In this document: positions 44,553 through 56,744 of the stretch, piece after piece
Layout of the letters: each line of letters starts with the position of its first letter
How positions within the stretch are numbered: position 1 is the first letter of the stretch
Assembly (NCBI RefSeq): GCF_000400365.1
Contig: NZ_BAOG01000026.1
Span: forward strand, 1 to 64,000
Origin: Vibrio jasicida CAIM 1864 = LMG 25398
GTDB taxonomy: Bacteria; Pseudomonadota; Gammaproteobacteria; Enterobacterales; Vibrionaceae
Reading direction: 5' to 3'
DNA length: 64,000 nt
Position numbers and translations under genes: made by a program
The notes under the pieces: model-generated
What the model was told of the DNA's origin: nothing
What the model saw: only the letters and a program-made list of their open reading frames with translations
Databases searched by the model: none

Positions 44553-46079
44553 TCAGTTGGTCGTTTTCTCAAACCTGACAACAAGACTGGTTTGGTCGAA
44601 ATTACGATAACCTCGCACCATAATGCTGAACGTCCCTGCCGGTTTATTTAGAACACATTGTTCATTGCTCCCATTTTGGAATGGACGACAATCAAAGTTA
44701 CTGACTGACACTTGATCGTTGTATTTTACAAAGAGATCCGCATCACCACTTCTTGGCCCAGACAAGGAAATGGTCACCTTCCCCTCCTCTTGAGTTTCAA
44801 AACTAAAGAACTGTTCTTCTCCATAGCCTGCGCGTAAATTCTCAACGGGCTCACCATCTTGTAAGGGGGTCACGCCAGTCGTGCTATCCATACTTGATTC
44901 AATCAAATAGGCGATAGCAAGCTTTGCAAAGTTACTGGCATGCGAGGCGGTCGGGTCTGAATTTTCCAACGTATCAAATTGGGTATGAATATTCGGGTTG
45001 TAGTCTTCAAACAAACTTTCGAATGGCATGGCCGCCGGATAGCCAGCATTGTGCCAAGAGGCATGGTCAGAACATGCATAGCCACAGCGATCAAACTGGT
45101 AGGTGATTTCAGGCGTGTACACATCAATCAACTCAGACAAAAATGCCGTCAAGTTGCTATCGGTATAATCGGTGATGAACGTAATATCATGCGCAGAACC
45201 GCTGTAATTGGTCATGTCTAATTGCAACACGGATAGCACGTTGGCTTTTTCGTTTTTCAGCATTTCAACGATGTCTTGTGAGCCTCTCAGTCCAACTTCT
45301 TCCGCTGCATAACCATAGAATTTGATGGTTCTGTCTGGCTGGATACCGCTGGCAATCATTAAGCGAAGTGACTCAGTCACCGTTGCAATACCAGAAGCAT
45401 CGTCATCGGCGCCCGGAGATATGGTTCCCTCTTCTGTCCATGCGCCAGCTGTAGAGTCTAGGTGCCCACCCACGACAACAATTTCTTCAGGGTATTTCGC
45501 ACCCAGCAACGTCACTTCAACGGATTTTTGTGGGTAGCCGCGATGGGAAATTTGTTCCGCAGAAGCATAAGAGACTCCTTCAATCTCTTGGTTCCAACGC
45601 GCCAGCAACCAATCAGAGGCTTCAACACCCGTAACGGTGGTATAAAAGCGATTAGTAAATAACGTCATGCCTTCTATGGTCTTCACCAAGTTCGTCGGCT
45701 CTACTTGATTGATGAGAGCCTCAACCGTGTCATGATGGCTGATCATCGGTTTGTTAAACGTCTTCAATGTGGTTGGCATGGTTGCGGCTTTCAATGCACT
45801 GGCTTTGTCTGGGTGCACCATATAACCACCGCAGCGATGCTTTTCATGGTGCATATGACTGGATAATGCCGCTAATTGATCTGGCGATATTTTTGCGACC
45901 ACAGCTGGACGAGCACCAAAGAAATCAGAATAAACCTTGGCTCCGTGTTTGGTAATAAGGTGCACTGCATCCGCATCGGTGGTGATCCAAATTTGGCCTT
46001 TATCGGTCAATTCGTTGGCAACGACGCTACTGTTCAACGTACAGCTCAACAATGCCGATGCTAAAAGACTCTTTTTCAT
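44553..46079 (-). CDS. Secreted leucine aminopeptidase (M28)
   Basis: A 508-residue zinc aminopeptidase very like the Vibrio proteolyticus enzyme. A signal peptide (cut near VVA) and propeptide of about 90 residues come first. The two-zinc site is intact: GGHLDSTAG, GADDDASG, AAEEVGLRG with catalytic Glu, LDMTNYSG and CSDHASWHNAG. A C-terminal PPC domain (about 410-508) with FFSFETQEEGKVTISL and DADLFVKYN follows, normally trimmed on secretion. AAGGA lies before the ATG. It is separated from the upstream metalloprotease by a terminator. It would release N-terminal hydrophobic residues from peptides made by the neighbouring protease. Confidence 0.95.
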   Translation of the reverse strand: MKKSLLASALLSCTLNSSVVANELTDKGQIWITTDADAVHLITKHGAKVYSDFFGARPAVVAKISPDQLAALSSHMHHEKHRCGGYMVHPDKASALKAATMPTTLKTFNKPMISHHDTVEALINQVEPTNLVKTIEGMTLFTNRFYTTVTGVEASDWLLARWNQEIEGVSYASAEQISHRGYPQKSVEVTLLGAKYPEEIVVVGGHLDSTAGAWTEEGTISPGADDDASGIATVTESLRLMIASGIQPDRTIKFYGYAAEEVGLRGSQDIVEMLKNEKANVLSVLQLDMTNYSGSAHDITFITDYTDSNLTAFLSELIDVYTPEITYQFDRCGYACSDHASWHNAGYPAAMPFESLFEDYNPNIHTQFDTLENSDPTASHASNFAKLAIAYLIESSMDSTTGVTPLQDGEPVENLRAGYGEEQFFSFETQEEGKVTISLSGPRSGDADLFVKYNDQVSVSNFDCRPFQNGSNEQCVLNKPAGTFSIMVRGYRNFDQTSLVVRFEKTTN

Positions 46080-46110
46080 GTTGGTATTTTCCTTTACTAA
46101 CCTTACTGAC

Positions 46111-46139
46111 GAAAAAAGGGCTCCGTCTGGAGCCCTTTG
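46111..46139 (-). terminator. Rho-independent terminator
   Basis: A perfect 10-bp stem AAAGGGCTCC (46115-46124) and GGAGCCCTTT (46129-46138), 4-base loop. On the minus strand it ends in six T, 12 bp past the metalloprotease stop. Confidence 0.92.
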
Positions 46140-46150
46140 CTATTGCGTTG

Positions 46151-48493
<2,343 letters not shown>

Positions 48494-49265
48494 TTATCTA
48501 TCTCCTTGATGTATTCGAGTCGAATCTATCAGAAAAAAACACACCGAAGTCGATAATTAAAATCAATAAAATAGTTGTGATACATCACTTAAACAAATTC
48601 ATGCAACTGGTAAAAATAAAAATTACAAATTTATGACAAGGTCTTTTTTTAGGAAAGAAGATCTCATTTATAAAATGAAGAAATATTATTTTTATCACTA
48701 GATATTTTTGTTTAAAAATATTGTTTGTTTTATCCAATTATGAATAAGGTATACTACTAACACTAAATGATTAGAAATACATAAGGAGGGGCAATACTGA
48801 ACCGAGCGGTGAAGTTAGCATAATTGACTTTATAATTTCAAATATAAAAACCAATAATCAAATATCACTCTTAAATTCAGAATGAATGCCATCCCAATTA
48901 AAAACCACCACTGAGATTATGATTATAATCGCACTAAAGACTGTTTAATTTAAATGACTAAGTAATACTAAAGTAGATACCAACCACTATAATCCACATT
49001 AAAATAAAGGTCATTAATCGAAAGTAGTCAACATAGAGAATATAAAAACAATAACTCTGAATAGATAAATTACAAATAAGATAATAACAAACAGGTTTTA
49101 AACAAGAGGTAAAAGGATAGATTTATTAAAACCATTAAAAACAAAGACTATGTTTATTGATAGGACAAAATCAAACAAAGTGGATATAAGTATAACCACC
49201 AAAGTTCGTTATATTTAATAATATTAACAACGGTGGAGTTACCTAAGAAAGAGAGCAACGTTAAG
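48494..49265. other. Very AT-rich intergenic region
   Basis: About 770 bp with no convincing gene, much more AT-rich than its neighbours. It lies upstream of the metalloprotease and carries its promoter. At 48784-48822 a GC-richer stretch has AAGGAGG followed by CTGAACCGAGCGGTGAAG and a stop after eight codons. At 49154-49162 TTATTGATA matches half of the LuxR/OpaR quorum-sensing operator. Neither proves a function. Confidence 0.45.
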
Positions 49266-49295
49266 AAAATAAAAAAGGCTACCCTTGGGTAACCT
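49266..49295 (-). terminator. Rho-independent terminator
   Basis: On the minus strand, AGGTTACCC pairs with GGGTAGCCT (one mismatch) across AA, followed by TTTTTTATTTT. It ends the catabolic cluster. Confidence 0.85.
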
Positions 49296-49323
49296 CACAC
49301 TTTTATTCGTTAATGCATCAATA

Positions 49324-50055
49324 TCAAACTAATTCGCCTGCACCTTGAATAGAACGTTCACTGTTCTCGACAAGGAAAACCGTAGCAGTTTGCTTTAACG
49401 TCTCCCACTCGGCATCTTCGACAGCAATACCCTCGTCCCAAGATTGCTTTTGTGCACGGCTCAGTTCTTCCCCTTCTATGTGGATGGAGTACCCTTGTGA
49501 GCTTGCTTCGATATCAAAATCATTGACGGAGAGCTCAATTGTCATGCTGTGGTAATCCGTACTGTGATCTTCCACTTGGTCAGAGAAAAAAACCTCTGGT
49601 GCAATATGCCCTCGGTTAAGTACATACAAGGTGCGTTTTGGGCTAGTCCCGTTTACCCATTGAGCACGACAGGCAATCCCCTTTGCTGAAAGCCTTGCGA
49701 GCTCACTGTATGCTAACCATCGATTGTGACATTGTTTGAGTGTAATGGTGACCGATTTCGTGTTAATCATTTTCTCAAGTGCAAAGTCCAACACTGCAGG
49801 CAGATGACATGCGACGCTACCATTATGCAATTCGATTTCGATGCTTGAATCCGTATTTCCTGTAATAGTCACTGCACAATCGGAGTCCAAATTAAGGAAT
49901 AAACTCGCGTTGTTAAAGTGACGAACACCATTCAAACCAACCATCTGTAAATCGGCAACCATATTGGCAATCACATCGGCTTCACCACAATGGCGACGCA
50001 TACCAAGAAAGGCTTTGTTTACTGCTGCTACCAGCTCGTTATGCGAGACGATCAT
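49324..50055 (-). CDS. Uncharacterised protein (DUF3726-like) of the BCCT cluster
   Basis: A 243-residue cytoplasmic protein without membrane segments. Its first 45 residues (NKAFLGMRRHCGEADVIANMVADLQMVGLNGV) read like the N-terminal helices of malate/L-lactate dehydrogenase-family enzymes, but the active-site region is not recognisable. I think it matches DUF3726, from memory. It is the last gene of the cluster, overlaps the previous gene by 4 bp (ATGA), and is followed by a terminator. A subunit or accessory protein for the 582-residue upstream protein is a natural guess. Function unknown. Confidence 0.75.
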   Translation of the reverse strand: MIVSHNELVAAVNKAFLGMRRHCGEADVIANMVADLQMVGLNGVRHFNNASLFLNLDSDCAVTITGNTDSSIEIELHNGSVACHLPAVLDFALEKMINTKSVTITLKQCHNRWLAYSELARLSAKGIACRAQWVNGTSPKRTLYVLNRGHIAPEVFFSDQVEDHSTDYHSMTIELSVNDFDIEASSQGYSIHIEGEELSRAQKQSWDEGIAVEDAEWETLKQTATVFLVENSERSIQGAGELV

Positions 50056-51788
50056 AATGCAAAACCTCCACTGATTTTTTGATTGTCACCTTGCGCGATT
50101 TCTTCACGCTCGGGCATGATGGGAAAGATCCATGTATCGTTATAAGCTGGGTCACGAACCTCATCCAAGAGCGGCGCGCCTTGGAAGAAGGTTACGCGCA
50201 CCCATCGGTCTGAACGCGGGTCAAACTTGGTCGCGCCAAACACAGCTAGCTTGCAGCGTAGCAAATGCATTGGCAGCGCATCTTCTCGCAGCACATTCAT
50301 TTGGATGTCGCCCATTTCACGGTTACCAAGGGTCCATACTCGTCGTGTAATCGCTCGGTATTGCGGATTTTGCAATAAGAATTCCGCAAGTGATGTTTCA
50401 GGCAGACATTTCAACAATGCATGGTAGTAGCGATTAACTTGTCGACCTATATCCAGTGGCAGCTCTCGCTCTTCACCAATCTCCTCACCTCGAACTCCCA
50501 TTCGCGGCTCTTCTTTATCTTGTGAACGATACCAAAACCAATAGTTATTTTCTGAAAGTGTGTAATCGGCATCAATAGACCAACGATATTTGCTTTCTAG
50601 CACCTGAAGAACATCTTGAACACACTTCCCACCCGGAATCGACAAAGATTCATCGGTATTCATTTGGTTCTCAAATTCATCCACCAAAGACGGGTACAGC
50701 TCGATCAAACATGATGTTAGGATTTCTTGGGCTTCCAAACTCATTGTTGTCGTTTGTTCGATCAAGCCTCCCCAATTGATGTGATTCGAAATCAAAGCAT
50801 TTAGATTAATTTGTAACGCTTTAATGTCTTCTATCGCTTTATAATTCAATTGGTCTTGATGTTGATTGATGGTAATCACTTGCTCTAAGTGGCGCTGCGC
50901 TTTTGCCAATAACGCGTTTAGTGGCGATTCTTGCTGAGTCTCGCAAGGCATCGCAAACACTTGAGCAATAGCACGTTCACGCGACGTCATCCATTGGTCA
51001 ACGATACAAGGATGGTTAATAAGGTATGGTGCCATGCCCAGTCCTGTTGCGTTCCCCACACCAAGATAGCGTTGTAACCCACGATGTAGTGCGATGGCAT
51101 TATCGCCACCCTGTTGTTGCGCTAAGTAATGAACCCAATCTAGGCTGAACTCACGCAATAGATACACTGCACACATTTGCGCACTGAACGACTGATTGAA
51201 ATCGGGATTGTTCTCAAGCAACTTGAAATCTGCAATACCAAACTTACCATTTCCATACACCGCGGTCGTACGTAGGATGTACCCTACTTCCGCCAGTTCT
51301 TTCGGCTCGGGTTGTTGGCCTTTAGATAACGCCGCAACAATATGTTCAAACACGCGTACGCTCTTATTCGCTCGCGCTAAAACTAGTACATTATTTGGAT
51401 TTCGTCCGGCTTCCTGCAAAGGAACATTAGCTCTTAACTGCTCTAAAAGTTCGACATTTACGTCGCCTTTCACTAACGCGAATGTCACGTCCCATTTCTC
51501 TGCAATGACTCGGTCATTACGCTCTTCATCGGCAATTTCATCGCAGAAGACAACCAAATGATAAACGTATTCTGGCGTCGCCAGTTTGTAGATCACATGG
51601 CCAAACCCTCTAGGGCAAAGTTGCCATTCATGCTTGTTGACTTGCCACTCTTGGCTCGCCATTTTACGAATCAGGCTTCGTACAAAGCTAATTCGGTTTT
51701 GGTGCATAGCCCCTAGCCTTTCTGGCGCCATGACAATAGCAGCGTCGCGTAGTGTTGTTTCAGTGTAAGTAGAACGATGTGCATCCAT
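50052..51788 (-). CDS. Large uncharacterised cytoplasmic protein of the BCCT cluster
   Basis: A 578-residue protein when started at MDAHRST (51786-51788, with GGTGAG before it); a GTG four codons upstream is possible. It has no signal peptide or membrane segment. I recognise no domain. It is rich in Trp, Tyr and Arg, with motifs such as CPRGFGHVIYKL, KWDVTFALVKGD, GNGKFGIADF, YLGVGNATGLGMAPYLI and RVTFFQGAPLLDE. Position between a betaine-type transporter and DUF3726 protein, with overlap of the latter, suggests a catabolic enzyme or its large subunit for the transported substrate. This is the largest unknown in the window by context. Confidence 0.75.
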   Translation of the reverse strand: MDAHRSTYTETTLRDAAIVMAPERLGAMHQNRISFVRSLIRKMASQEWQVNKHEWQLCPRGFGHVIYKLATPEYVYHLVVFCDEIADEERNDRVIAEKWDVTFALVKGDVNVELLEQLRANVPLQEAGRNPNNVLVLARANKSVRVFEHIVAALSKGQQPEPKELAEVGYILRTTAVYGNGKFGIADFKLLENNPDFNQSFSAQMCAVYLLREFSLDWVHYLAQQQGGDNAIALHRGLQRYLGVGNATGLGMAPYLINHPCIVDQWMTSRERAIAQVFAMPCETQQESPLNALLAKAQRHLEQVITINQHQDQLNYKAIEDIKALQINLNALISNHINWGGLIEQTTTMSLEAQEILTSCLIELYPSLVDEFENQMNTDESLSIPGGKCVQDVLQVLESKYRWSIDADYTLSENNYWFWYRSQDKEEPRMGVRGEEIGEERELPLDIGRQVNRYYHALLKCLPETSLAEFLLQNPQYRAITRRVWTLGNREMGDIQMNVLREDALPMHLLRCKLAVFGATKFDPRSDRWVRVTFFQGAPLLDEVRDPAYNDTWIFPIMPEREEIAQGDNQKISGGFAL

Positions 51789-51905
51789 TTTGCTCACCAC
51801 CTATTTTTTATTGTAAGAATATAGACTTATGCGGATGCAGGAGGAATCACCCGCACAAGCTCCACGTTATTGTTTATCAGTTATGGGTTATCGCTTTTTA
51901 GCGAC

Positions 51906-53510
51906 TTATAACCCTTGTTCTTTTGCCATCTCGATAGCAATTTGTGGCGCGTTCCAAAGTGATGGCAGCAAAATAAGCGACACAGGAACTGCCGTAATGA
52001 CAATGAAAGATTGCAAGGCAGAGATACCGCCAGACCCCAGCGAAATCAAAATCAATGCGGTCACACCCATCGCCACACCCCAGAAAGTACGAATGATGGC
52101 ATTCGGTTCCGTTTCCCCACTGATGACGACGCTGATGGTATATGTCATCGAGTCACCCGTCGTTACGATAAAGATGGTGGTAAGAATCAAGAACAAGATA
52201 GAAATCAGCATCGGCATTGGCAGTTGTTGTGTTACCGCAAGCAATGCCCCAGGTAAGTTAAAGCCTTCAAACGCGGCACTGACACTACCAGGGTTTGCGA
52301 TCTCAAACGCTAGGCCAGAGCCACCGACAATGGTGAACCAGAAACACGTCGTAAGCGGCGCGATGATACTGATGGTCGTAATCAATTGACGAATACTTCG
52401 ACCGCGGGAAATGCGTGCGATAAAGATCGCCATCATTGGCCCATAGCCTAAGAACCATCCCCAGAAGAACACTGTCCACCAGCTCAACCAACCTTCATCA
52501 CCACGGTAGGTCGCCATTGGGATAAAGTTGTCCAACATACTACCTACACCTTGAATATAAGCATTAAAGATGAAATCTGTCGGACCGAATATCAGGATGT
52601 AAACCATCAACGCCATTGCCAATATTACGTTGTATCGGCTAAGCATTTGCATACCACGATTCAGACCACTTAATGCTGAAACGGTGTAAAGTACGATGGC
52701 AAACAAAATGATGATCAATTGCGTGGTAAAGCCATCTGGGATATCAAATAGCACATTTAACGCGTAGCTAACCTGCAAACCTAAGAAGCCGATTGGACCA
52801 ATCGTCCCTGCCGCTACAGCAATGATGCAGCACGCATCAATCAAAGCACCTGTTTGGCCTTTCAGTGCGCGTTCACCCAATATTGGGTAAAGTAAGATAC
52901 GAGGTTTAAGCGGCAAGCCTTTATCGTAGTGAAGGTGCATCACCACGATAGACGTCAAGCTGCCAACAATTGCCCACGCTAAGAATCCCCAGTGCATGAA
53001 AGACTGTGATAAGGCATTCACCGCACCTTGCTGTGGATTTTCTTGTGGGCCATACAATGGCGGCGGACTCACGTAATGCGCAATTGGCTCTGCAGCTGCC
53101 CAAAAGACACCACCACCCGCTAGTAAGGTACAAAAGATGATTGCCATCCAGCGGAAGCCGTCCATTTCAGGCTTGGTCGTTCCACCTAACATCACCTTGC
53201 CTGTTCGCCCTGCTGCCAAACCAAGACCAATAAGAAAAGTGAGAAGAAGCAGTAATTGCCAATATGGACCGAAGACTTTTACCGACCACGCGAATCCAGT
53301 ATTAACCAGTGTTGAAAGGAGTTCTCCATCATACAGTGCGATGGCAACGAACAGGGCAATAAAGCCGCCGCTATACCAAAGTGCGGGATTACTAAGCCCC
53401 AACTTATCAGGTGAGTTTTCTTTTGCTGTTGTGTCGTTGTGATTTGCTTGAGACTTCTTTGATGGCACGCTCATCGTTGAAGCTTTCACGCTATTGGTTA
53501 AATCAGACAT
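51906..53510 (-). CDS. BCCT-family betaine/carnitine/choline transporter
   Basis: A 534-residue inner-membrane protein with about twelve membrane segments, probably sodium-driven. I start it at MSDLTNS (53508-53510), which has GGAG eight bases before. Family marks include GWFLGYGPMMAIFIARISRGR, PIAHYVSPPP and FWTVFFWGW-like aromatic clusters, where cationic amines are held. It may take up betaine, carnitine, DMSP or a related quaternary or sulfonium compound. It lies among catabolic genes, so nutrient uptake is more likely than osmoprotection alone. Confidence 0.92.
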   Translation of the reverse strand: MSDLTNSVKASTMSVPSKKSQANHNDTTAKENSPDKLGLSNPALWYSGGFIALFVAIALYDGELLSTLVNTGFAWSVKVFGPYWQLLLLLTFLIGLGLAAGRTGKVMLGGTTKPEMDGFRWMAIIFCTLLAGGGVFWAAAEPIAHYVSPPPLYGPQENPQQGAVNALSQSFMHWGFLAWAIVGSLTSIVVMHLHYDKGLPLKPRILLYPILGERALKGQTGALIDACCIIAVAAGTIGPIGFLGLQVSYALNVLFDIPDGFTTQLIIILFAIVLYTVSALSGLNRGMQMLSRYNVILAMALMVYILIFGPTDFIFNAYIQGVGSMLDNFIPMATYRGDEGWLSWWTVFFWGWFLGYGPMMAIFIARISRGRSIRQLITTISIIAPLTTCFWFTIVGGSGLAFEIANPGSVSAAFEGFNLPGALLAVTQQLPMPMLISILFLILTTIFIVTTGDSMTYTISVVISGETEPNAIIRTFWGVAMGVTALILISLGSGGISALQSFIVITAVPVSLILLPSLWNAPQIAIEMAKEQGL

Positions 53511-53617
53511 ACTCTGACTCCAGAGGTTCATTGCAGCTGCCATTGAACGGCTACAAACAGTGACTTTCACACCCGCCTATTATTGTTTTTTAACGGGCTA
53601 TTCCTTGTTTAGTTGGG

Positions 53618-54610
53618 TTAGCTCTCTCTTGCCTCCAGACCTTCTGTGAGGAAGTTGAACCAGTTTTCACCCAGAATTTTTCCTGCCTCGGATTCAGTAA
53701 ATCCGTGGCGCATTAAGCCGTTGTAAATGTTTTCCATGCCTTTGCTGCCGCTGAACCATGGCAACGCATCTGGCCAACCAGAGTTGTTTGCTGAGCCTTC
53801 GCCATAATCCATAGCTTTCGACCAACGACCGTTGCGCATCCACTCAAGCACTTGCTGTGGTTGGTTTAAACAAAGATCACTGCCGATACCTAAATGATCC
53901 ACACCGAACAGGTCAGCAGTTTTCGCGACCATTTGGCAGAAATCTTCTAGCGTGCATTGGCTTCCGTTTGGAAGATGGAATGGGTAAAGACTAAAGCCAA
54001 TCAAGCCGCCACGTTCGGTGAGCGCTTTAATGACCTTGTTCGATTTGTTGCGCAGCGCATCATGAGCAAACGTTGGGTTCGCGTGACTGATACAAATGGG
54101 ACGTGAAGAAAGGTCAATCGCTTCCAACGTTGAGCGCTCAGCGCTGTGGGACATATCGATGATCATCCCGACACGGTTCATCTCTTCGATGGCTTGTTTA
54201 CCAAAACGCGTGACACCAGAGTCGTTCTGCTCATAACATCCTGTCGCCAGCAAGCTTTGGTTGTTGTATGTCAACTGCATAATCAGCAAACCTTGGCGAC
54301 GCATGACTTCTATTAAGCCGATTTCATCATCAATTGGGGAGCAATTCTGTGCACCAAAAAATACACCAACCTTTCCCTCTGCCTTTGCTTTCTCGACGTC
54401 AGCCATCGAGTAAATAGGCATAATCAGGTCTGCATTTTGTTCGAATCTCAGGTTCCATTCGGCAAAGCGAGTTAAGGTCTCGCGTGCATTTTCGTGATAA
54501 ACGATCGTCGCATGCACAGCCGTAATACCGCTCGCCTTCAGCGTTTGGAAGTACTCTCTATCCCAATTGCAGTACTGCAATCCATCAATCACAATCCGTT
54601 GTTGGTACAT
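53618..54610 (-). CDS. Membrane dipeptidase-like enzyme (M19)
   Basis: A 330-residue amidohydrolase-fold protein of the renal dipeptidase family, with no signal peptide here, so probably cytoplasmic. The metal ligands appear in VHATIV, IDMSHSAERST, SHANP and IGSDLCLN. The start is the ATG at 54608-54610 with AAGGAG before it; a GTG two codons upstream is less likely. In pseudomonads M19 proteins of this sort occur in betaine and dimethylglycine catabolic regions, as I recall. It could hydrolyse an N-acyl or dipeptide-like intermediate, but it may have another activity. Confidence 0.9.
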   Translation of the reverse strand: MYQQRIVIDGLQYCNWDREYFQTLKASGITAVHATIVYHENARETLTRFAEWNLRFEQNADLIMPIYSMADVEKAKAEGKVGVFFGAQNCSPIDDEIGLIEVMRRQGLLIMQLTYNNQSLLATGCYEQNDSGVTRFGKQAIEEMNRVGMIIDMSHSAERSTLEAIDLSSRPICISHANPTFAHDALRNKSNKVIKALTERGGLIGFSLYPFHLPNGSQCTLEDFCQMVAKTADLFGVDHLGIGSDLCLNQPQQVLEWMRNGRWSKAMDYGEGSANNSGWPDALPWFSGSKGMENIYNGLMRHGFTESEAGKILGENWFNFLTEGLEARES

Positions 54611-54677
54611 AACCACTCCTTAAACGTTAATGAGCCTTTAAGGTTGGGCAGCGGAATGCTCGGCTGCCCTATTTCAC

Positions 54678-56138
54678 TTAGTAAGGACGTTGATAAGCGG
54701 TTTTCACCACGGTGTAGAATTCTTTTGCGTATTGACCTTGCTCGCGTGGACCAAAGCTCGACTCTTTACGACCGCCAAACGGCACGTGATAATCCGTTCC
54801 TGCGGTTGGTAGGTTGACCATGACACAACCTGTTTGAACTTGTTGTTTGAAGATGGCGCTATTACGAAGGCTTTGCGTGATGATGCCGCCTGTCAAGCCA
54901 AAGCGAGTATCGTTTGCTACTGCAATGGCTTCATCCAAGTCAGAAACTCGAATCACGCTTGCCATCGGCGCAAACACTTCTTCTTGGTTCACTTCCCAAC
55001 TGTTTTGCGTATTGAGGAAAAGGGTTGGTGACATGTAGAAGCCTTCATGTTTCAAGTTCAAATGCTCGCCACCGAACGCTAACTCCGCACCACTTTGACG
55101 TGCTTTCTCAATCCATTCGAAGTTGGCATTCAATTGGTTTCCATCCACAACGGGTCCCATGAACACACCGTCTTCTAAAGCGTGACCGACTTTAAGCTCG
55201 CTCATTCGTTTGATCAGTGCTTCAACGTAGGCATCGTGAATGCCATCCATGACGACAAGACGAGAAGACGCGGTACACTTCTGACCTGCTCCAGAGAAAG
55301 AGCCTGCAATGGTCGCTTCAACTGCGATTTGAATGTCTGCATCATCTGCAACCACAAGTGCGTTCTTGCTGCCCATTTCTAACTGACAGCGGACAAAATT
55401 CGGTGCCGTTGCTGCCGCTACTTTACGTCCGGTATCAACAGAGCCAGTAAAGCTCACACCATTTACGTCTTTCGAGTTGATAAGCGTGTTACCTACTTGC
55501 GAGCCACTGCCCAACACAAGGTTGAATGTGCCTGCGGGTAAGCCTTGACGATGGATAATCTCAGTCAGTGCAACCGCACTTGCTGGCGTTAAGTTCGCAG
55601 GCTTCCAAATGACGCTGTTGCCGAAAGCAAGCGCTGGCGCGATTTTCCATGCAGCCGTAGCGGTTGGGAAATTCCAAGGAGAAATAATGGCGATAACGCC
55701 AACGGCTTCGCGAGTTACCTCGACGGAAACGCCTGGACGGACGGAAGCCGCGTTATCGCCAATTTGACGCAGCACTTCAGCCGCAAAATATTGGAAGAAT
55801 TGACCAGCACGGTAGATCTCACCGCGACCTTCTGCAAAAGGCTTACCTTCTTCACGAGAAAGCAACGTACCAAGTTCATCACAACGGGCAATCAACTCAT
55901 CACCAATTGCTTGCAATACCGCTTGTTTACGCTCAATTGGCGTTTTTTCCCATTCGGGCTGTGCAACTTTAGCAGCTTGAATCGCTTGTTCTACTTGCGC
56001 TTCACTCGCCTGTGCAAAGTGACCTAAATTTTCACTGATGTCTGAAGGGTTAATGTTGGCAATCGTATCAACGCCCGATTGCCATTCGCCTGCAATATAG
56101 AGGGATTTTTCTGCTTGAACATTATTGATAAAAGTCAT
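54678..56138 (-). CDS. Aldehyde dehydrogenase, alpha-ketoglutarate-semialdehyde type
   Basis: A 486-residue NAD(P)-dependent dehydrogenase. The catalytic Cys lies in GQKCTASSRL, the general-base Glu in LEMGSKNALV, and the coenzyme-binding loop in FTGSVDTGRK. The ending FGGRKESSFGPREQGQYAKEFYTVVKTAY is typical of the alpha-ketoglutarate semialdehyde dehydrogenase group (YcbD-like). That suggests the pathway ends in 2-oxoglutarate through a 5-carbon semialdehyde, as for hydroxyproline, sugars or related compounds. AAGGACAG lies before the ATG. It is the second gene of the operon. Confidence 0.92.
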   Translation of the reverse strand: MTFINNVQAEKSLYIAGEWQSGVDTIANINPSDISENLGHFAQASEAQVEQAIQAAKVAQPEWEKTPIERKQAVLQAIGDELIARCDELGTLLSREEGKPFAEGRGEIYRAGQFFQYFAAEVLRQIGDNAASVRPGVSVEVTREAVGVIAIISPWNFPTATAAWKIAPALAFGNSVIWKPANLTPASAVALTEIIHRQGLPAGTFNLVLGSGSQVGNTLINSKDVNGVSFTGSVDTGRKVAAATAPNFVRCQLEMGSKNALVVADDADIQIAVEATIAGSFSGAGQKCTASSRLVVMDGIHDAYVEALIKRMSELKVGHALEDGVFMGPVVDGNQLNANFEWIEKARQSGAELAFGGEHLNLKHEGFYMSPTLFLNTQNSWEVNQEEVFAPMASVIRVSDLDEAIAVANDTRFGLTGGIITQSLRNSAIFKQQVQTGCVMVNLPTAGTDYHVPFGGRKESSFGPREQGQYAKEFYTVVKTAYQRPY

Positions 56139-56236
56139 TGTTCTGTCCTTGTTCTTCCTGACGTCCAGTGGTCTTCCACCAGTTCATTAATCTGACTTAC
56201 AAAACCAACTAAGTATTGGCTCTGTGCTTTTATAAT

Positions 56237-56635
56237 TTACTCGGGCTGGCTCGCCGATGCGTACACCACAAATTCCACCAACATTTCTTCGCGAGCTAAT
56301 CCTGCTACCACCATCGCGGCACGGTTTGGATAAGGCGCCTCAAAATACTCCGCGTACACTTGGTTAACCGTTTTGAGATATTCACGATCAGTCACGTAAA
56401 TCAGTACTTGTAAAACGGAGTCTAACGATTCACCCGCGCACTCTAAAGTATGGACGAGGTTATTGAAGGTTTGGCGTGTTTGCTCTTCGATACCACCCTC
56501 TACAACAGCACCTGTATCATCAATCGGAATTTGTGCCGTGTATAAGGTGCCATTGTTAACGATGGCCCACTCGAGTGGTGCTTTAGAAGCAAACAATGCG
56601 GTTTTGACTGGGTATTTTTTCGTAGAAGTATTCAC
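56237..56635 (-). CDS. RidA/YjgF family protein
   Basis: A 132-residue protein of the RidA superfamily, which hydrolyses reactive enamine/imine intermediates. YTAQIPIDDTG, TFNNLVHTLECAGESLDSVLQVLIYVTDR and the Arg-bearing PYPNRAAMVVAGL are conserved. The start is a GTG (56633-56635) with AAAGG close upstream. It is the first gene of the operon and next to the divergent LysR gene. Its presence suggests the pathway forms an imine or enamine, for instance through an amino-acid-type oxidation. Confidence 0.9.
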   Translation of the reverse strand: MNTSTKKYPVKTALFASKAPLEWAIVNNGTLYTAQIPIDDTGAVVEGGIEEQTRQTFNNLVHTLECAGESLDSVLQVLIYVTDREYLKTVNQVYAEYFEAPYPNRAAMVVAGLAREEMLVEFVVYASASQPE

Positions 56636-56744
56636 GTGCCTTTCAACCTTTGTAACAACCTTGTTTCAAGATAGTTAAATACTGCACATTGACAGGCGAT
56701 AAATCGAACGGTAAATTTTTTACATTTGATAAGAAAAATCTATC

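Noticed and set aside
48784..48822. Short CTG-led frame with a strong ribosome binding site
   Set aside because: It stops after eight codons and CTG is a rare start. I kept it only as a remark in the AT-rich spacer, not as a gene.
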